From Candidatus Binatia bacterium (GTDB lineage: Bacteria; Desulfobacterota; Binatia; Bin18), in the NCBI GenBank assembly GCA_022820725.1, contig JAJEFA010000003.1, positions 62,001 to 126,000 of the forward strand: DNA of 64,000 nt, read 5' to 3'. Numbering within the stretch: the first letter of the stretch is position 1; the number at the start of each line of letters is the position of its first letter. Below the pieces are notes generated by a model that worked only from the letters and a program-made list of their open reading frames with translations, had not been told where the DNA came from and made no database searches. This document shows, one piece after another, positions 54,645 through 63,197 of the stretch. A program made the position numbers and the translations under genes.

Positions 54645-55964
54645 TTACACCCGAATCCGGGTCCAACCGCCGGCCTGCCAGCTCCAGACAAAGGTGACGG
54701 ACTGGAGGATACGATAGGCGAGGTTGGCTATCCAGATCGCCAGCAGGCCGAATCCCCATATAGCTTGCATGGCAAAGGCGATAGGCAGAAACAGACACCA
54801 CTGCATAGTCAGGGAAATCACCATCACCCGCCGGCTGTGCCCGGCTCCATAGTGGGCATTCATCAGCACGGCACCCAGGGCTTCGAGCGCCATGGTGGCG
54901 GCGGTGAGTTGCAACGGTAGCCGGGCGAGCGTCAGCGTTGTCGGGTCGTGTAGGAACAGCAGCAGAAACAGGTCGGGCGCGAGCAGGGCCGGTAAGGCCA
55001 GACCGCCAACCACCAGCATGGAGAGTCGGGTCACATACCAGCCCCACGCCCGCGCCTCCGGCACCTTGCCGGCACCCAGGGACTGTCCGACAAAGGAGGC
55101 CGCGGCCAGTCCGAACCCGTTCGTCAGGAGCAGCCATAGCAACAGGAGGTTGGACAGGACATGCCCCGCGGCCAGTTCCGCAGTGCCGATATTGCCCAGA
55201 ATCCAGAAGAAGGCCAGCATGCCGGCGGCAAAGAAGACGTGCTGAATACCGGCCGGAATCGAGAGCCGCAACAGGGCCGACAGAGTGGCCCGGTCCGGCC
55301 AACGGGCCAGAAAGCCCCCGTCACGGGCGTGGCGCAGGGCGGTGAGCAGATATGTGGCCGACCCGATATAAAGCGCCGTGGTGGTGCCGATACCGGCCCC
55401 GACAACACCCAGCCGCGGCGCGCCGAGGTTACCAAAGATCAAGACCCAGTTGAGGAAGATATTGGTCACGTTCATCAGAATGATGGTGCGCATATAAAAC
55501 TTGGACAGGTTGACCGCGTTCCAGTAGCCGCGAAAGACAAAGTTGACGCCCATGGCGAGCAGGCCGACCAGCCGCGCCTGAAAATAGACCGTGCCGTGGT
55601 CGGTGACCGCAGCGTCCTGGCTGAGTACGGAGAACAGGGCCGGCGCGATATGGATCAGCAGGGCCGAGGTAGGCAGCCCGAGCAACAGGACGAGCAACAG
55701 CCCGCCGTTCAAGGGCACGGCAATTTCACCCAGGCGACCGGCCCCCAGCCAGCGGGCCGAGGTGGCCTGCACGCCGGTTGCCAAACCGATGATGAACGCA
55801 CCACAGGTAAAAGTTGAGAACTGGGCCAGCCCAACCGATGCCAGGGCCTCGTCGCCCAGCACACCCAGCATGGCCGTGTCCACCAGATTCATGATGTTCT
55901 GGGAGATCATGCCGCCCATAATGGGCAGGGCAAGGCTGAGCGTCCGGCGCAGGCGGGAGGTCAC
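54645..55964 (-). CDS. MATE-family efflux transporter
   Basis: 439 residues, about 12 transmembrane helices, exporting drugs or metabolites in exchange for Na+ or H+. Typical MATE segments are RTLSLALPIMGGMISQNIMNLVDTAMLG at the start and the second-half repeat LSIPAGIQHVFFAAGMLAFF. The start is a GTG at 55964 with no clear ribosome site. A second copy of the first 68 bases, including the GTG and 22 codons, lies at 56665-56732, on the far side of a toxin-antitoxin module. The gene's original upstream region is therefore separated from it. Confidence 0.9.
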   Translation of the reverse strand: MTSRLRRTLSLALPIMGGMISQNIMNLVDTAMLGVLGDEALASVGLAQFSTFTCGAFIIGLATGVQATSARWLGAGRLGEIAVPLNGGLLLVLLLGLPTSALLIHIAPALFSVLSQDAAVTDHGTVYFQARLVGLLAMGVNFVFRGYWNAVNLSKFYMRTIILMNVTNIFLNWVLIFGNLGAPRLGVVGAGIGTTTALYIGSATYLLTALRHARDGGFLARWPDRATLSALLRLSIPAGIQHVFFAAGMLAFFWILGNIGTAELAAGHVLSNLLLLWLLLTNGFGLAAASFVGQSLGAGKVPEARAWGWYVTRLSMLVVGGLALPALLAPDLFLLLFLHDPTTLTLARLPLQLTAATMALEALGAVLMNAHYGAGHSRRVMVISLTMQWCLFLPIAFAMQAIWGFGLLAIWIANLAYRILQSVTFVWSWQAGGWTRIRV

Positions 55965-55965
55965 G
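55898..55965. repeat. 68-bp direct repeat, copy at the start of the MATE gene
   Basis: Matches 56665-56732 in 66 of 68 positions. Here it covers the GTG and first 22 codons of the intact MATE gene. The two copies flank the HigBA-type module. Confidence 0.9.
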
Positions 55966-55985
55966 TATTGGGTTCGTCCGCTGAC

Positions 55986-56264
55986 TTAGCCACTCTCAAA
56001 GCTGATCCTGAGTCGGGTGCCGGTGGCCTGCGCAATCCTTCCCAGCGTCCTGGTGGATGGGTGGACACGTCCACCTTCGAGTCGTGCTACCACTGACTGC
56101 GTGGTCTTCATACGCTTGGCAAGCTGCGCCTGCGTAAGCCCGGCACTGACGCGGGCCGCGATCAGTGCGCGAGCCAGTTCAAACTCCGGCTCCAACTCGT
56201 CATAGGCGGCCCGGTAGTCTGCATTTCGGCTCCATTTCTCGTGCAGGTCTCTCACCTTGCTCAT
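55986..56264 (-). CDS. HTH antitoxin, XRE family (HigA-type)
   Basis: 92-residue antitoxin and autorepressor. An N-terminal helical arm (DLHEKWSRNADYRAAYDELE) is followed by a helix-turn-helix, AGLTQAQLAKRMKTTQSVVARLEGG (residues about 41-65). It overlaps the toxin stop by 4 bases (ATGA type). Toxin before antitoxin is the higBA order. It sits between two direct repeats of the MATE 5' end. Confidence 0.88.
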   Translation of the reverse strand: MSKVRDLHEKWSRNADYRAAYDELEPEFELARALIAARVSAGLTQAQLAKRMKTTQSVVARLEGGRVHPSTRTLGRIAQATGTRLRISFESG

Positions 56265-56587
56265 CGCAGTACCTCCTTGGCGCGTCTCAACGCCAAGTCA
56301 ATCTCCTGGCGGGGCGTCTGCCGCGTCTTTTTGATAAAGGCCCGTACTACCACGACACGTTTCCTCTGAACGGTGACATACAGCGCTCGCGATATCCCGT
56401 CCCTTCCCTTCATTCGCATTTCCCATAGCGGGCCGGTCAAATGCCTGATATACGGCATGCCAACACGCTCCAGCCCGACCGCTTCGATCAACTCGCAGAT
56501 ACGAACAAATCGCGCCCGCATATCGACGGGTAAAGTGGTGAGTTCCTTGTCCACGGTCGTATTCAGGGTCTCGACGGTCCAGTTCAC
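56261..56587 (-). CDS. RelE/HigB-type toxin (phage Gp49-like)
   Basis: 108-residue ribosome-dependent mRNA interferase candidate. RHLTGPLWEMRMKGRDGISRALYV and KRVVVVRAFIKKTRQTPRQEIDLALRR are typical of the Gp49/HigB group. The frame is open from a TTG at 56593, but the promoter -10 box ends at 56597, so the GTG at 56587 (VNWTVETLN) is chosen and the mRNA may be leaderless. The downstream antitoxin gene overlaps it. Confidence 0.85.
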   Translation of the reverse strand: MNWTVETLNTTVDKELTTLPVDMRARFVRICELIEAVGLERVGMPYIRHLTGPLWEMRMKGRDGISRALYVTVQRKRVVVVRAFIKKTRQTPRQEIDLALRRAKEVLR

Positions 56588-56596
56588 GGGCAACGA

Positions 56597-56625
56597 AGTA
56601 TCGCATATTTGATATATGCTGACAA
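56597..56625 (-). promoter_or_regulatory. Promoter with built-in operator for the HigBA-type module
   Basis: On the minus strand TTGTCA (56625-56620), a 17-base spacer and GATACT (56602-56597) form a promoter. The spacer is exactly the inverted repeat GCATAT-ATCAA-ATATGC (56619-56603), suited to binding by the HTH antitoxin and blocking RNA polymerase. Confidence 0.6.
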
Positions 56626-56664
56626 ATCAGCCCAGGAGCGGGCAATGACGGCCAGTTTATAATG

Positions 56665-56732
56665 TCTGGGAGATCATGCCGCCCATGATGGGCAGGGCAA
56701 GGCTAAGCGTCCGGCGCAGGCGGGAGGTCACG
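56665..56732. repeat. 68-bp direct repeat, second copy (orphan MATE start)
   Basis: Two mismatches against 55898-55965. On the minus strand it keeps the GTG and 22 codons of the MATE gene, then diverges and stops (QTL then TAA at about 56659). It marks the outer edge of the inserted toxin-antitoxin module. Confidence 0.9.
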
Positions 56733-56803
56733 GGGATGTCACAGGCGGACCACTCAATGAAGTCGATTATACCTTATACGTGAGCACGGCCTATATGGTA
56801 GGA

Positions 56804-57901
56804 TTACTCAAGGTTGTATTCGATTTCACCAGGACGGAGGCCCGAAACTTCAATTGCAATGTCGAGAATCTTTTTAATAGCTACACGGCCGTGGTTAGTC
56901 GCCAGCCACCAGCCTTGAATAGGATGCGAATGACTTGAAGCGAGATACGGGGTGTTAGGATAAAACTCCTCCCTGTTCCTGGCCAGATATTTCCGCGTTC
57001 TCCCGAGATCACAGTCTGCAAATTTTTCCAGAAAGAGCGGGTTCTCTTGATCAAGGAGTTCAAAGACTTTTGTCATTACGTCTTTGGCCGATCTGGCTTG
57101 ATAATGAGTACCTTTGAAAACAATACTGAAGGTTCCAGTTCTCCGGGTACGTGTCCCTTGTAAGTTTAGCGTTTGTGAATATGAATGTTGCGAGACTTTT
57201 CGTTCAGAGGCTCTCGCTTCTTGAGAGGTATCCGATTGACGTATTAACTCCAGAAATTCCTCACAGTCTTCAGGTTCCGGTTTGTAACCGCACAGGTCGG
57301 CAACCTTCTCCGCCAGTAGGTCCAGCAGCAAAGAGTCCGGTTCTTCTAACAAGGCATTCCAGGCTTTCGGAAAGGTTCTCTTTATTTCCCGGCCCTGCGC
57401 GACATTCTGGTAGTCAGACTTTGCAGACTCTAGGGCTTCCCCGGAACAGACTCTTTCATAACTGAGATACCGATTCAGTCTTTCTGCACACTCGTCCGTT
57501 TCTCTCTCCAGCATGTCGAGCTTGTACACTCGCCGCTCGTCATAACGCCCTTGTTCGCTCGGCAGATAGAAGCTCCATTCTTGTCCGTCGGTCAGGACGG
57601 CCATTGGAACTCCAACGTGAAATGCATATTCAAATAACTGACGGTCGGCTGCCTCGGATAAGTTGCCTACTTTTTTCACCTCAACAAAGACAATCGGCTG
57701 CCTGGGAGAACGACACAGCGCAAAATCAACCCGGCGATTCTCTACCGAGTATTCAGGAGTGACGAGGGAGGTATCGAAAACGTTCCAGCCCAGCCCCTGT
57801 AATATAGGGAGGAGGATTCCCTGAGAAACGGAAGCCTCTGATGTGAATTTACCCCGCTGCAAGTCGGCTTTAACTCTTTCTATCTGTTCCGTGAGAGGCA
57901 T
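56804..57901 (-). CDS. Type I restriction HsdR-N-like PD-(D/E)XK nuclease protein
   Basis: 365 residues. The N-terminal nuclease domain has RRVDFALCR with Asp59 and IVFVEVKKVGN with Glu74-x-Lys76, the PD-(D/E)XK centre; the context LPILQGLGWNVFD resembles HsdR N-terminal domains. There is no helicase or methylase next to it. The C-terminal 110 residues (GTFSIVFKGTHYQARS...) are a separate domain I do not recognise. The ATG at 57901 follows AAAGGAGGGAA. It may be a stand-alone defence nuclease or remnant of a larger system. Confidence 0.75.
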   Translation of the reverse strand: MPLTEQIERVKADLQRGKFTSEASVSQGILLPILQGLGWNVFDTSLVTPEYSVENRRVDFALCRSPRQPIVFVEVKKVGNLSEAADRQLFEYAFHVGVPMAVLTDGQEWSFYLPSEQGRYDERRVYKLDMLERETDECAERLNRYLSYERVCSGEALESAKSDYQNVAQGREIKRTFPKAWNALLEEPDSLLLDLLAEKVADLCGYKPEPEDCEEFLELIRQSDTSQEARASERKVSQHSYSQTLNLQGTRTRRTGTFSIVFKGTHYQARSAKDVMTKVFELLDQENPLFLEKFADCDLGRTRKYLARNREEFYPNTPYLASSHSHPIQGWWLATNHGRVAIKKILDIAIEVSGLRPGEIEYNLE

Positions 57902-57937
57902 AGCGTTCCCTCCTTTGTCAGCAAAGAACAAGACCGT

Positions 57938-58156
57938 CTAAGCATATAATAGCTGTCCTTTAGGTTTAGGAATCAGGCGACCTTGTTCTTCCGCCGTTTC
58001 TATCCACTCCCCAATTATCACCTCAACATTGGCGAGCGCTTTCTTGCAGGTTGATCCATCAGCCATGCAGCCGGGTAGCTCGGGAACTTCGGCAATATAG
58101 GCGTGGTCCTCTTCGCTCCAATACAGGAGGATTTCATATTTCCACTTACTTCTCAT
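57938..58156 (-). CDS. HicB-family antitoxin-like protein, no HicA partner seen
   Basis: 72 residues with the HicB RNase-H-like partial fold: YEILLYWSEEDHAYIAEVPELPGCMADGSTCKKALANVEVIIGEWIE. There is no DNA-binding domain and no HicA toxin on either side; the next gene is the nuclease, 36 bases downstream. The ATG at 58156 follows GATGAGGAG; an extension to 58228 runs into a repeat. It may act as a free antitoxin, or regulate its neighbour. Confidence 0.85.
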   Translation of the reverse strand: MRSKWKYEILLYWSEEDHAYIAEVPELPGCMADGSTCKKALANVEVIIGEWIETAEEQGRLIPKPKGQLLYA

Positions 58157-58194
58157 CGTCTCCTCATCCCTTGCTGCCTCCGGTGCAGCGCTCA

Positions 58195-58229
58195 GAGAAA
58201 CCCACCCCGCCGCTCCGCGGTACCCCATT
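58195..58229 (+). repeat. Partial GC-rich REP-like element, copy 5
   Basis: GAGAAACCCACCCCG followed by a short CGCTCCGCGGTACCCC hairpin matches the first half of the element at 13976. It lies between the HicB gene and the SDR gene. Confidence 0.55.
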
Positions 58230-58258
58230 GTTACAGCGCGGATATCAGACGATTTCGC

Positions 58259-59014
58259 CTACCCCCGCCCGATAAACGGCATTTTGGTAGCCATGACGGT
58301 CATGAACTGCACGTTGGCGTCGAGCGGCAGGTTGGCCATGTATACGACCGCCTGGGCGACGTGTTCGACATCGAAGGTTGGTTCGGCTGCGACCGAGCCG
58401 TTCGGTTGTGGCACGCCGCGTTTCATGACCGCGGTCATGTCGGTCTCGGCGTTGCCGATATCGATCTGGCCGCAGGCAATATCGTATTTGCGCCCGTCGA
58501 GGGAAGTCGATCTGGTCAGGCCGGTCATGGCGTGCTTGGTCGAGGTGTAGGGGGCGGAGTTGGGCCGGGGCACATGAGCCGAGATAGAGCCGTTGTTGAT
58601 GATACGGCCGCCCCGTGGGTCCTGGTCTTTCATGATCTTGAAGGCTTCCTGGGTGCAGATAAACGCGCCGGTCAGATTGAGATCTACAACGGCTTTCCAC
58701 TGTTCATACGGCAGTTCTTCCAGAGGGACGGGCGGGGCACCAATGCCCGCGTTGTTGAATAACACGTCGAGCCGGCCAAAGGTTGCTTTTGTGGTGGCAA
58801 ACAGGGCACGAATAGCGTCAGGGTCGCCGACGTCGGTTGGTACCACAAGCGTTTTTGCTTCACTGCCGGCCTCTTTTGCCGTTGCCTCCAACAGTTCGGT
58901 CCGCCGTCCGGCCAAGACAACGGCGTGGCCTTCCCGAACAAGCGCAAGGGCACTCGCTTTCCCGATCCCAGTACCCGCCCCGGTGATGAGGGCGACCTTG
59001 GTGTGTGTGCTCAT
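58259..59014 (-). CDS. SDR-family NAD(P)-dependent oxidoreductase
   Basis: Classical short-chain dehydrogenase of 251 residues. The cofactor motif [12 protein letters not shown] is at residues 11-22, NNAGIGAP near 90, and the catalytic YTSTK (Tyr-x3-Lys) near 155 with Ser in NNGSISAH before it. The C-terminus ends MPFIGRG. It is in line with an LLM oxidoreductase, nitroreductase and acyl-CoA dehydrogenase on the same strand, so a catabolic role is likely. The substrate is unknown. Confidence 0.92.
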   Translation of the reverse strand: MSTHTKVALITGAGTGIGKASALALVREGHAVVLAGRRTELLEATAKEAGSEAKTLVVPTDVGDPDAIRALFATTKATFGRLDVLFNNAGIGAPPVPLEELPYEQWKAVVDLNLTGAFICTQEAFKIMKDQDPRGGRIINNGSISAHVPRPNSAPYTSTKHAMTGLTRSTSLDGRKYDIACGQIDIGNAETDMTAVMKRGVPQPNGSVAAEPTFDVEHVAQAVVYMANLPLDANVQFMTVMATKMPFIGRG

Positions 59015-59054
59015 GTGTTTGCTCTCCTTTGCGTGTGAGCCGGAGGAGGGACAT

Positions 59055-60071
59055 TTACCGTGAAAAGGATTCCAGGATTTTATCCCGATAGTGGTCGCGT
59101 TGTTCTTGGGTTGTACCGGTGTTGGGGACGGCGAGAATGGTCGTGTCGAGCAGCCCTTCGCGCTCGTTTAGCTTGGCGCGGACGCGGTCAATCGGACCGA
59201 CCGCACAAAAGGCATCGACCATTTCATTCGGAATCAGATCAAAGCCCTTGTCCTTGTCTGGCGTTTTCTGGAGCGCTCTAACCTTTTCAACCGTTTCGCT
59301 AAAGCCGTGGGCGATAAAGATGTCATCGTAAATCCGGGCCCAGATGCTGAACAGCATGGCTCCCGCACCGACTCGGTGAGCGGTTGCCAGATCATCGTCG
59401 ATGACCACAAAGCACTGGCCCAGTACCTCAACATCGGAGCGGCTGCGACCGGCCCGGTCGAGCCCGGTTTTGAGCGGCGGCAGGATATTCTCGCGGACAT
59501 GCTGCGGCGAGAACATGGGATTCCCAATGAGGCCGTCACCCAGCTCGCCCGTCAGGGCAGCCATCCGCGGTTTGACCGCGGCAACATAGACAGGCACCCG
59601 TGGCCGAGGCTTGGGATTCGGTCGCGGAAAGAAATTACGGGCACGAATATTATAGAACTTGCCTTCGTAGTTCACCTCGCCACCCGTCTCGGCTTTGTCC
59701 ATAATGAGATGCAGGACTTCAATATATTCCCGCATTTGACTGACCGGTTTACCCACGTCCTGTCCGGCGTACCAGTTGTTATTGCGGTGCTGGTGGGCGA
59801 CTCCCAGGCCGAGCGTGAATCGACCCTGACTCAGCAGGTCAAGGTCCATAGCCTGAAAGGCGAGCATCACCGGGCTGTGATTAAAGGCCAGCACCACACC
59901 GGCACCAATTTTTATCGTCTGAATATTGGGCGCGATGCCGGCCAATGGAATGAGCGCGGAGTTGGTCAGTTCCGCCTGCCAGAGTGAATCAAATCCCGCA
60001 GCTTCGTATTTCTTTACCCAGCCGACCATTTCGGCGTGAGAGGCGGCAGAGAGAAACATGGAGTATTTCAT
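59055..60071 (-). CDS. LLM-class flavin-dependent oxidoreductase
   Basis: Luciferase-like oxidoreductase of 338 residues. [18 protein letters not shown] near residue 28 and [20 protein letters not shown] near 88 are family marks; [20 protein letters not shown] resembles F420-dependent members. It lies 40 bases before the SDR gene and shares its direction. A strong rho-independent terminator stands just upstream and isolates it from the nitroreductase. Confidence 0.88.
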   Translation of the reverse strand: MKYSMFLSAASHAEMVGWVKKYEAAGFDSLWQAELTNSALIPLAGIAPNIQTIKIGAGVVLAFNHSPVMLAFQAMDLDLLSQGRFTLGLGVAHQHRNNNWYAGQDVGKPVSQMREYIEVLHLIMDKAETGGEVNYEGKFYNIRARNFFPRPNPKPRPRVPVYVAAVKPRMAALTGELGDGLIGNPMFSPQHVRENILPPLKTGLDRAGRSRSDVEVLGQCFVVIDDDLATAHRVGAGAMLFSIWARIYDDIFIAHGFSETVEKVRALQKTPDKDKGFDLIPNEMVDAFCAVGPIDRVRAKLNEREGLLDTTILAVPNTGTTQEQRDHYRDKILESFSR

Positions 60072-60086
60072 GTGTAGGTCCTTCTA

Positions 60087-60119
60087 CAAAAAGACAGGGG
60101 CGCAGCAGGCCGCGCCCCT
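60087..60119 (-). terminator. Rho-independent terminator after the nitroreductase
   Basis: On the minus strand AGGGGCGC and GCGCCCCT form an 8-bp GC stem with an 8-base loop (60119-60096), followed at once by GTCTTTTTG. It lies 31 bases after the nitroreductase stop and ends that unit. Confidence 0.75.
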
Positions 60120-60150
60120 TCATAAAAACAAACACCAGAACCGTGGATTC

Positions 60151-60807
60151 CTACGCGGACGGTTCGTGCTGCCCCCACTTATCAAAGTGGGTTACTTCGG
60201 GCGCGGGGCGACGGGTGACCGGTCCGAATTTTCCCGAAGGAAAGCCAATCGGAATGGTTGCCACCACGCCGTACTCGAACGGAATGCCCAGACGCTCCTG
60301 CAACTCGTCTTCGAACATCTGGTGCATGGTCGTCAGGCTCGCTCCGAGGCCAAGGGCGCGACAAGCGAGCAGGATGTTCTGCACGCAAGGATAGATGGAG
60401 CCGTAGGACGGCGGAGCCTTGCCTTCGCGTTTTTCCGCGGGCACGGCAAACGGCCAGTCCCGTTTACCGCAGATCAGCAGCAGGACGGGCGCCTCGTGCA
60501 TATGTTCAGCCAAGTGCATCGCGGCCCGGACGGTGCGCGCCCAGGATGATTTGTCGCTCGGGTCAACATTCACGGCGTCACCGAAACGGTCCAGCATAGC
60601 CTGGTGATAGCGTTCCTGAAAAAACTTCTTGTTGTCCGGGTCCTGGAGCACCACAAACGCCCAGGCCTGAAGATTCTGCCCGCTGGGTGCCCGTATCCCG
60701 GCGTCAAGAATTTTCCGAATCATTTCTGTCGGGACGGGGTCGGGTTTGAGCCGCCGCATTGCCCGCATTGAGTGTATGGTTTCAAAGACTCCCATTTCTT
60801 CGGCCAT
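60151..60807 (-). CDS. Nitroreductase family protein
   Basis: FMN-dependent NAD(P)H oxidoreductase of 218 residues. SMRAMRRLKPDPVPTEMIRKILDAGIRAPSGQNLQAWAFVVL gives the FMN-phosphate contact RxxR(R) and APSGxNxQ motif at the N-terminus. GLGASLTTMHQMFEDE near residue 155 and a C-terminal IPIGFPSGKFGPVTRRPAPE complete the family pattern. It is in one direction with the upstream acyl-CoA dehydrogenase (gap 27 bases). The substrate is not deducible. Confidence 0.92.
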   Translation of the reverse strand: MAEEMGVFETIHSMRAMRRLKPDPVPTEMIRKILDAGIRAPSGQNLQAWAFVVLQDPDNKKFFQERYHQAMLDRFGDAVNVDPSDKSSWARTVRAAMHLAEHMHEAPVLLLICGKRDWPFAVPAEKREGKAPPSYGSIYPCVQNILLACRALGLGASLTTMHQMFEDELQERLGIPFEYGVVATIPIGFPSGKFGPVTRRPAPEVTHFDKWGQHEPSA

Positions 60808-60834
60808 CGTGTTCCTCCTTCTCGTTTAGGGCCG

Positions 60835-61980
60835 TTACACCCCTTTGAGTAAATGTCTGGCAATGATTACGCGTTGAATCTGAGACGTGCCTTCATAAAT
60901 CTGGAGCAGTTTGGCGTCGCGCATCAGCTTTTCCACCGGATACTCGCTGAAATAGCCGTATCCGCCGAAAATCTGGACCGCGTTGGTGGTAATCTGCATG
61001 GTCCGGTCGGCGCCAAACGCCTTGGCATAGCTAGAAATAATGGACGAGGGTGCACCCTGGTCGAGCAGCCAGGCGGCTTTATAGGTCAGGAGGCGCATGG
61101 CTTCGAGTTCGATCGCCATATCGGCCAGCATGAACTGGACGGCCTGGAAATTGGCGATGGCCTGGCCAAAGGCCTCACGCTGCTGGGCGTATTTGACCGA
61201 TTCGTCCAGCGCACGTTGGGAGATCCCGATGGCAAAGGCCCCCACCTCGGGCCGGCTGCGGTCAAACGTCCGCATGGCGATCTTAAAGCCTTGACCTTCC
61301 GCGCCGACCAGGCCGGCGCGTGGTACCTTGACGTCCTCAAACACGATCTCCGCAGTGTCTGACGCCCGCTGGCCCATCTTGTCGTGCATGCGGTTGGCCT
61401 TCACCCCAGGAGAATCGGCCGGCAGCACAAAACACGACACCCCCCGATGGCCCTGGCTCTTATCCTCGGTCGCAAAGGTCACATACCAGTGCGCGACCGA
61501 GCCGTTGGAAATAAAATGTTTCGTTCCGTTGAGGACAAAATCATCACCGACTTTGCGATAGGTCGTCGAGATCGATGCGGCGTCAGAGCCGGCGCCGGGC
61601 TCAGTCAGGGCAAAGGCAGCGTAGACCGGCTCGGAGATGAGCTGACCAAGATAGGTCTTTTTCTGCTCATCACTCCCTGCCACTAGTAATGGCGTGGTCG
61701 CCAGATTATTGGCTACCATATTGAGCGCCATGCCCGCGCAGCCGTAGACAATTTCTTCATCGATCAGGCAGGTATCAAACACCTCAAGCCCCAGGCCGCC
61801 GTACTCGGTTGGCACGAGCGGGTTGAGGATGCCCAGTTCCCAGGCTTTACGACACACATCGTCCGGGAACTCCTGCTCTTTGTCGTATTTTGCCGCAACG
61901 GGAATCATTTCCTCAACGGCAAACTTGTGAACAGTGTCTTTGAGTTGTTGTTGTTCCGAGGTCAGTTCAAAGCCGTACAC
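60835..61980 (-). CDS. Acyl-CoA dehydrogenase family protein
   Basis: FAD-dependent acyl-CoA dehydrogenase of about 381 residues, the medium/short-chain type. ALTEPGAGSDAASISTTYRK, FISNGSVAHWYVTFA and the C-terminal IYEGTSQIQRVIIARHLL with the catalytic Glu are all present; FGGYGYFSEYPVEKLMRDAK is the standard late helix. A GTG at 61980 after AAGGGAGAG is taken as start; an in-frame TTG lies at 62001. The 5' side borders a MITE-like repeat. Confidence 0.94.
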   Translation of the reverse strand: MYGFELTSEQQQLKDTVHKFAVEEMIPVAAKYDKEQEFPDDVCRKAWELGILNPLVPTEYGGLGLEVFDTCLIDEEIVYGCAGMALNMVANNLATTPLLVAGSDEQKKTYLGQLISEPVYAAFALTEPGAGSDAASISTTYRKVGDDFVLNGTKHFISNGSVAHWYVTFATEDKSQGHRGVSCFVLPADSPGVKANRMHDKMGQRASDTAEIVFEDVKVPRAGLVGAEGQGFKIAMRTFDRSRPEVGAFAIGISQRALDESVKYAQQREAFGQAIANFQAVQFMLADMAIELEAMRLLTYKAAWLLDQGAPSSIISSYAKAFGADRTMQITTNAVQIFGGYGYFSEYPVEKLMRDAKLLQIYEGTSQIQRVIIARHLLKGV

Positions 61981-62001
61981 GATGGACTCTCCCTTCGACA
62001 A

Positions 62002-62162
62002 GGCTCAGCGGCAGTGTCTCACTTTCATGCCATTCTTCCGTCTGCCGAGCGCCCCCTCCCTAGCCCTCCCCTCCAGGGGGAGGGAATATCCGCTCCCTCT
62101 CCCCTGGAGGGAGAGGGATGGGGTGAGGGGGAAATGCAAACTGAGACACTGCCGGCTCAGCA
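62002..62162. repeat. MITE-like element with terminal inverted repeats and internal GC hairpins
   Basis: Left end 62004-62028 and right end 62134-62160 are imperfect inverted copies sharing the 12-base core GGCAGTGTCTCA. The interior (62044-62130) holds two adjoining CCCTCC...GGAGGG hairpins. It fills the gap between the GST and acyl-CoA dehydrogenase genes. No transposase is present. Confidence 0.6.
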
Positions 62163-62168
62163 CAGGCA

Positions 62169-63161
62169 TTATTGTAGCGATTGTAAACATCCGGTCTCTT
62201 CCAGAATGGGGTCCAGAGCCGCCTTCTCTTCGACTTTCGTGTACCGTTCCCGGAGAACACGAAACGACCGGGCATGATATTTCTGCGTGCCCTGGGAGTA
62301 CTCCTTGCCGCGCATCATGACCGAACACGTCTCCTGACCAGCGGCAAGGGCCTGGGCGTTGGCCGCAGTCCAGGGCAGAAAGGTCTGACCGATTTCTTTG
62401 AAGACGGGCTTCAACGTTGGAGCCAGATCGTCCCAGGTCTCTAACGCGCCCTCATCCTTGGGGTCCAGCATCTGCATCACCCAGGATAAGACGTTCGGGG
62501 CAACCGCCCGCATGATCGTACCGGCCGAGGGGTCGGTGGAGCATTGGTGCAATTGAGCGGCCAGGCCAAAGTCGCCAAACGTGGGCTTGCCACCGAACAG
62601 ATACATGCGTTGCGCGAGGTGCGGTTCGAGCAGTGCCAACAGACGATCGAAGGAAGACTCGATATGCTCCCGGGTCTGCTCGCTTGAGCCGACAAAAGAC
62701 AAGCGCGGGACCATACGCGTCCGGATTTGCTCAGTCGCCGCCGCATATTCCTCCTCGCTGAGCCCAGGCCGGGTCAGGCGCGCAATGCGTTCAGCCGTGG
62801 ATTTCTGGTCAGGCTCATACGTCCAGCGATAGTGAAACATCTGCTTATTGCCCCACTCGTCGCCATACTCTTCGATCAGGGCGGACAGGAAGGCCAGAGT
62901 CGGGTCGCTCGGATAAATGGACGGCTCGGGCTGGAGTTCCTCAAAATGCTCCATAATGGGCGTGGAGTCTTGCATGCCCTGTCCGTCCGGGGTGACAACG
63001 AGCGGAACCAGGGGCAGCTTGGCGTAGCGCTCGAATTCTTCCTGATTGGTGGAATCGCGGGCAATCCATTCGTGCGGAATCTTCTTGTAGCGAAAATAGG
63101 CCCGGACTTTTAAGGAGTAGGGCGACAGCTCGACACCAAAGAGACGGTAGGCTTGGGACAT
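62169..63161 (-). CDS. Glutathione S-transferase family protein
   Basis: 330 residues. The N-terminal thioredoxin-like domain shows ELSPYSLKVRAYFRYKKIPHEW (candidate active Ser in SPYS near residue 14) and the glutathione-binding MQDSTPIMEHFEE near residue 62. A helical C-terminal domain follows, longer than in common GSTs (about 220), with an extra 80-100 residues at the end. It may transfer glutathione to, or isomerise, a catabolic intermediate. It lies 36 bases after the enoyl-CoA hydratase on the same strand. Confidence 0.88.
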   Translation of the reverse strand: MSQAYRLFGVELSPYSLKVRAYFRYKKIPHEWIARDSTNQEEFERYAKLPLVPLVVTPDGQGMQDSTPIMEHFEELQPEPSIYPSDPTLAFLSALIEEYGDEWGNKQMFHYRWTYEPDQKSTAERIARLTRPGLSEEEYAAATEQIRTRMVPRLSFVGSSEQTREHIESSFDRLLALLEPHLAQRMYLFGGKPTFGDFGLAAQLHQCSTDPSAGTIMRAVAPNVLSWVMQMLDPKDEGALETWDDLAPTLKPVFKEIGQTFLPWTAANAQALAAGQETCSVMMRGKEYSQGTQKYHARSFRVLRERYTKVEEKAALDPILEETGCLQSLQ

Positions 63162-63197
63162 AATCGTAATCCTGACTGGAACCTGATTGAGACCCCT

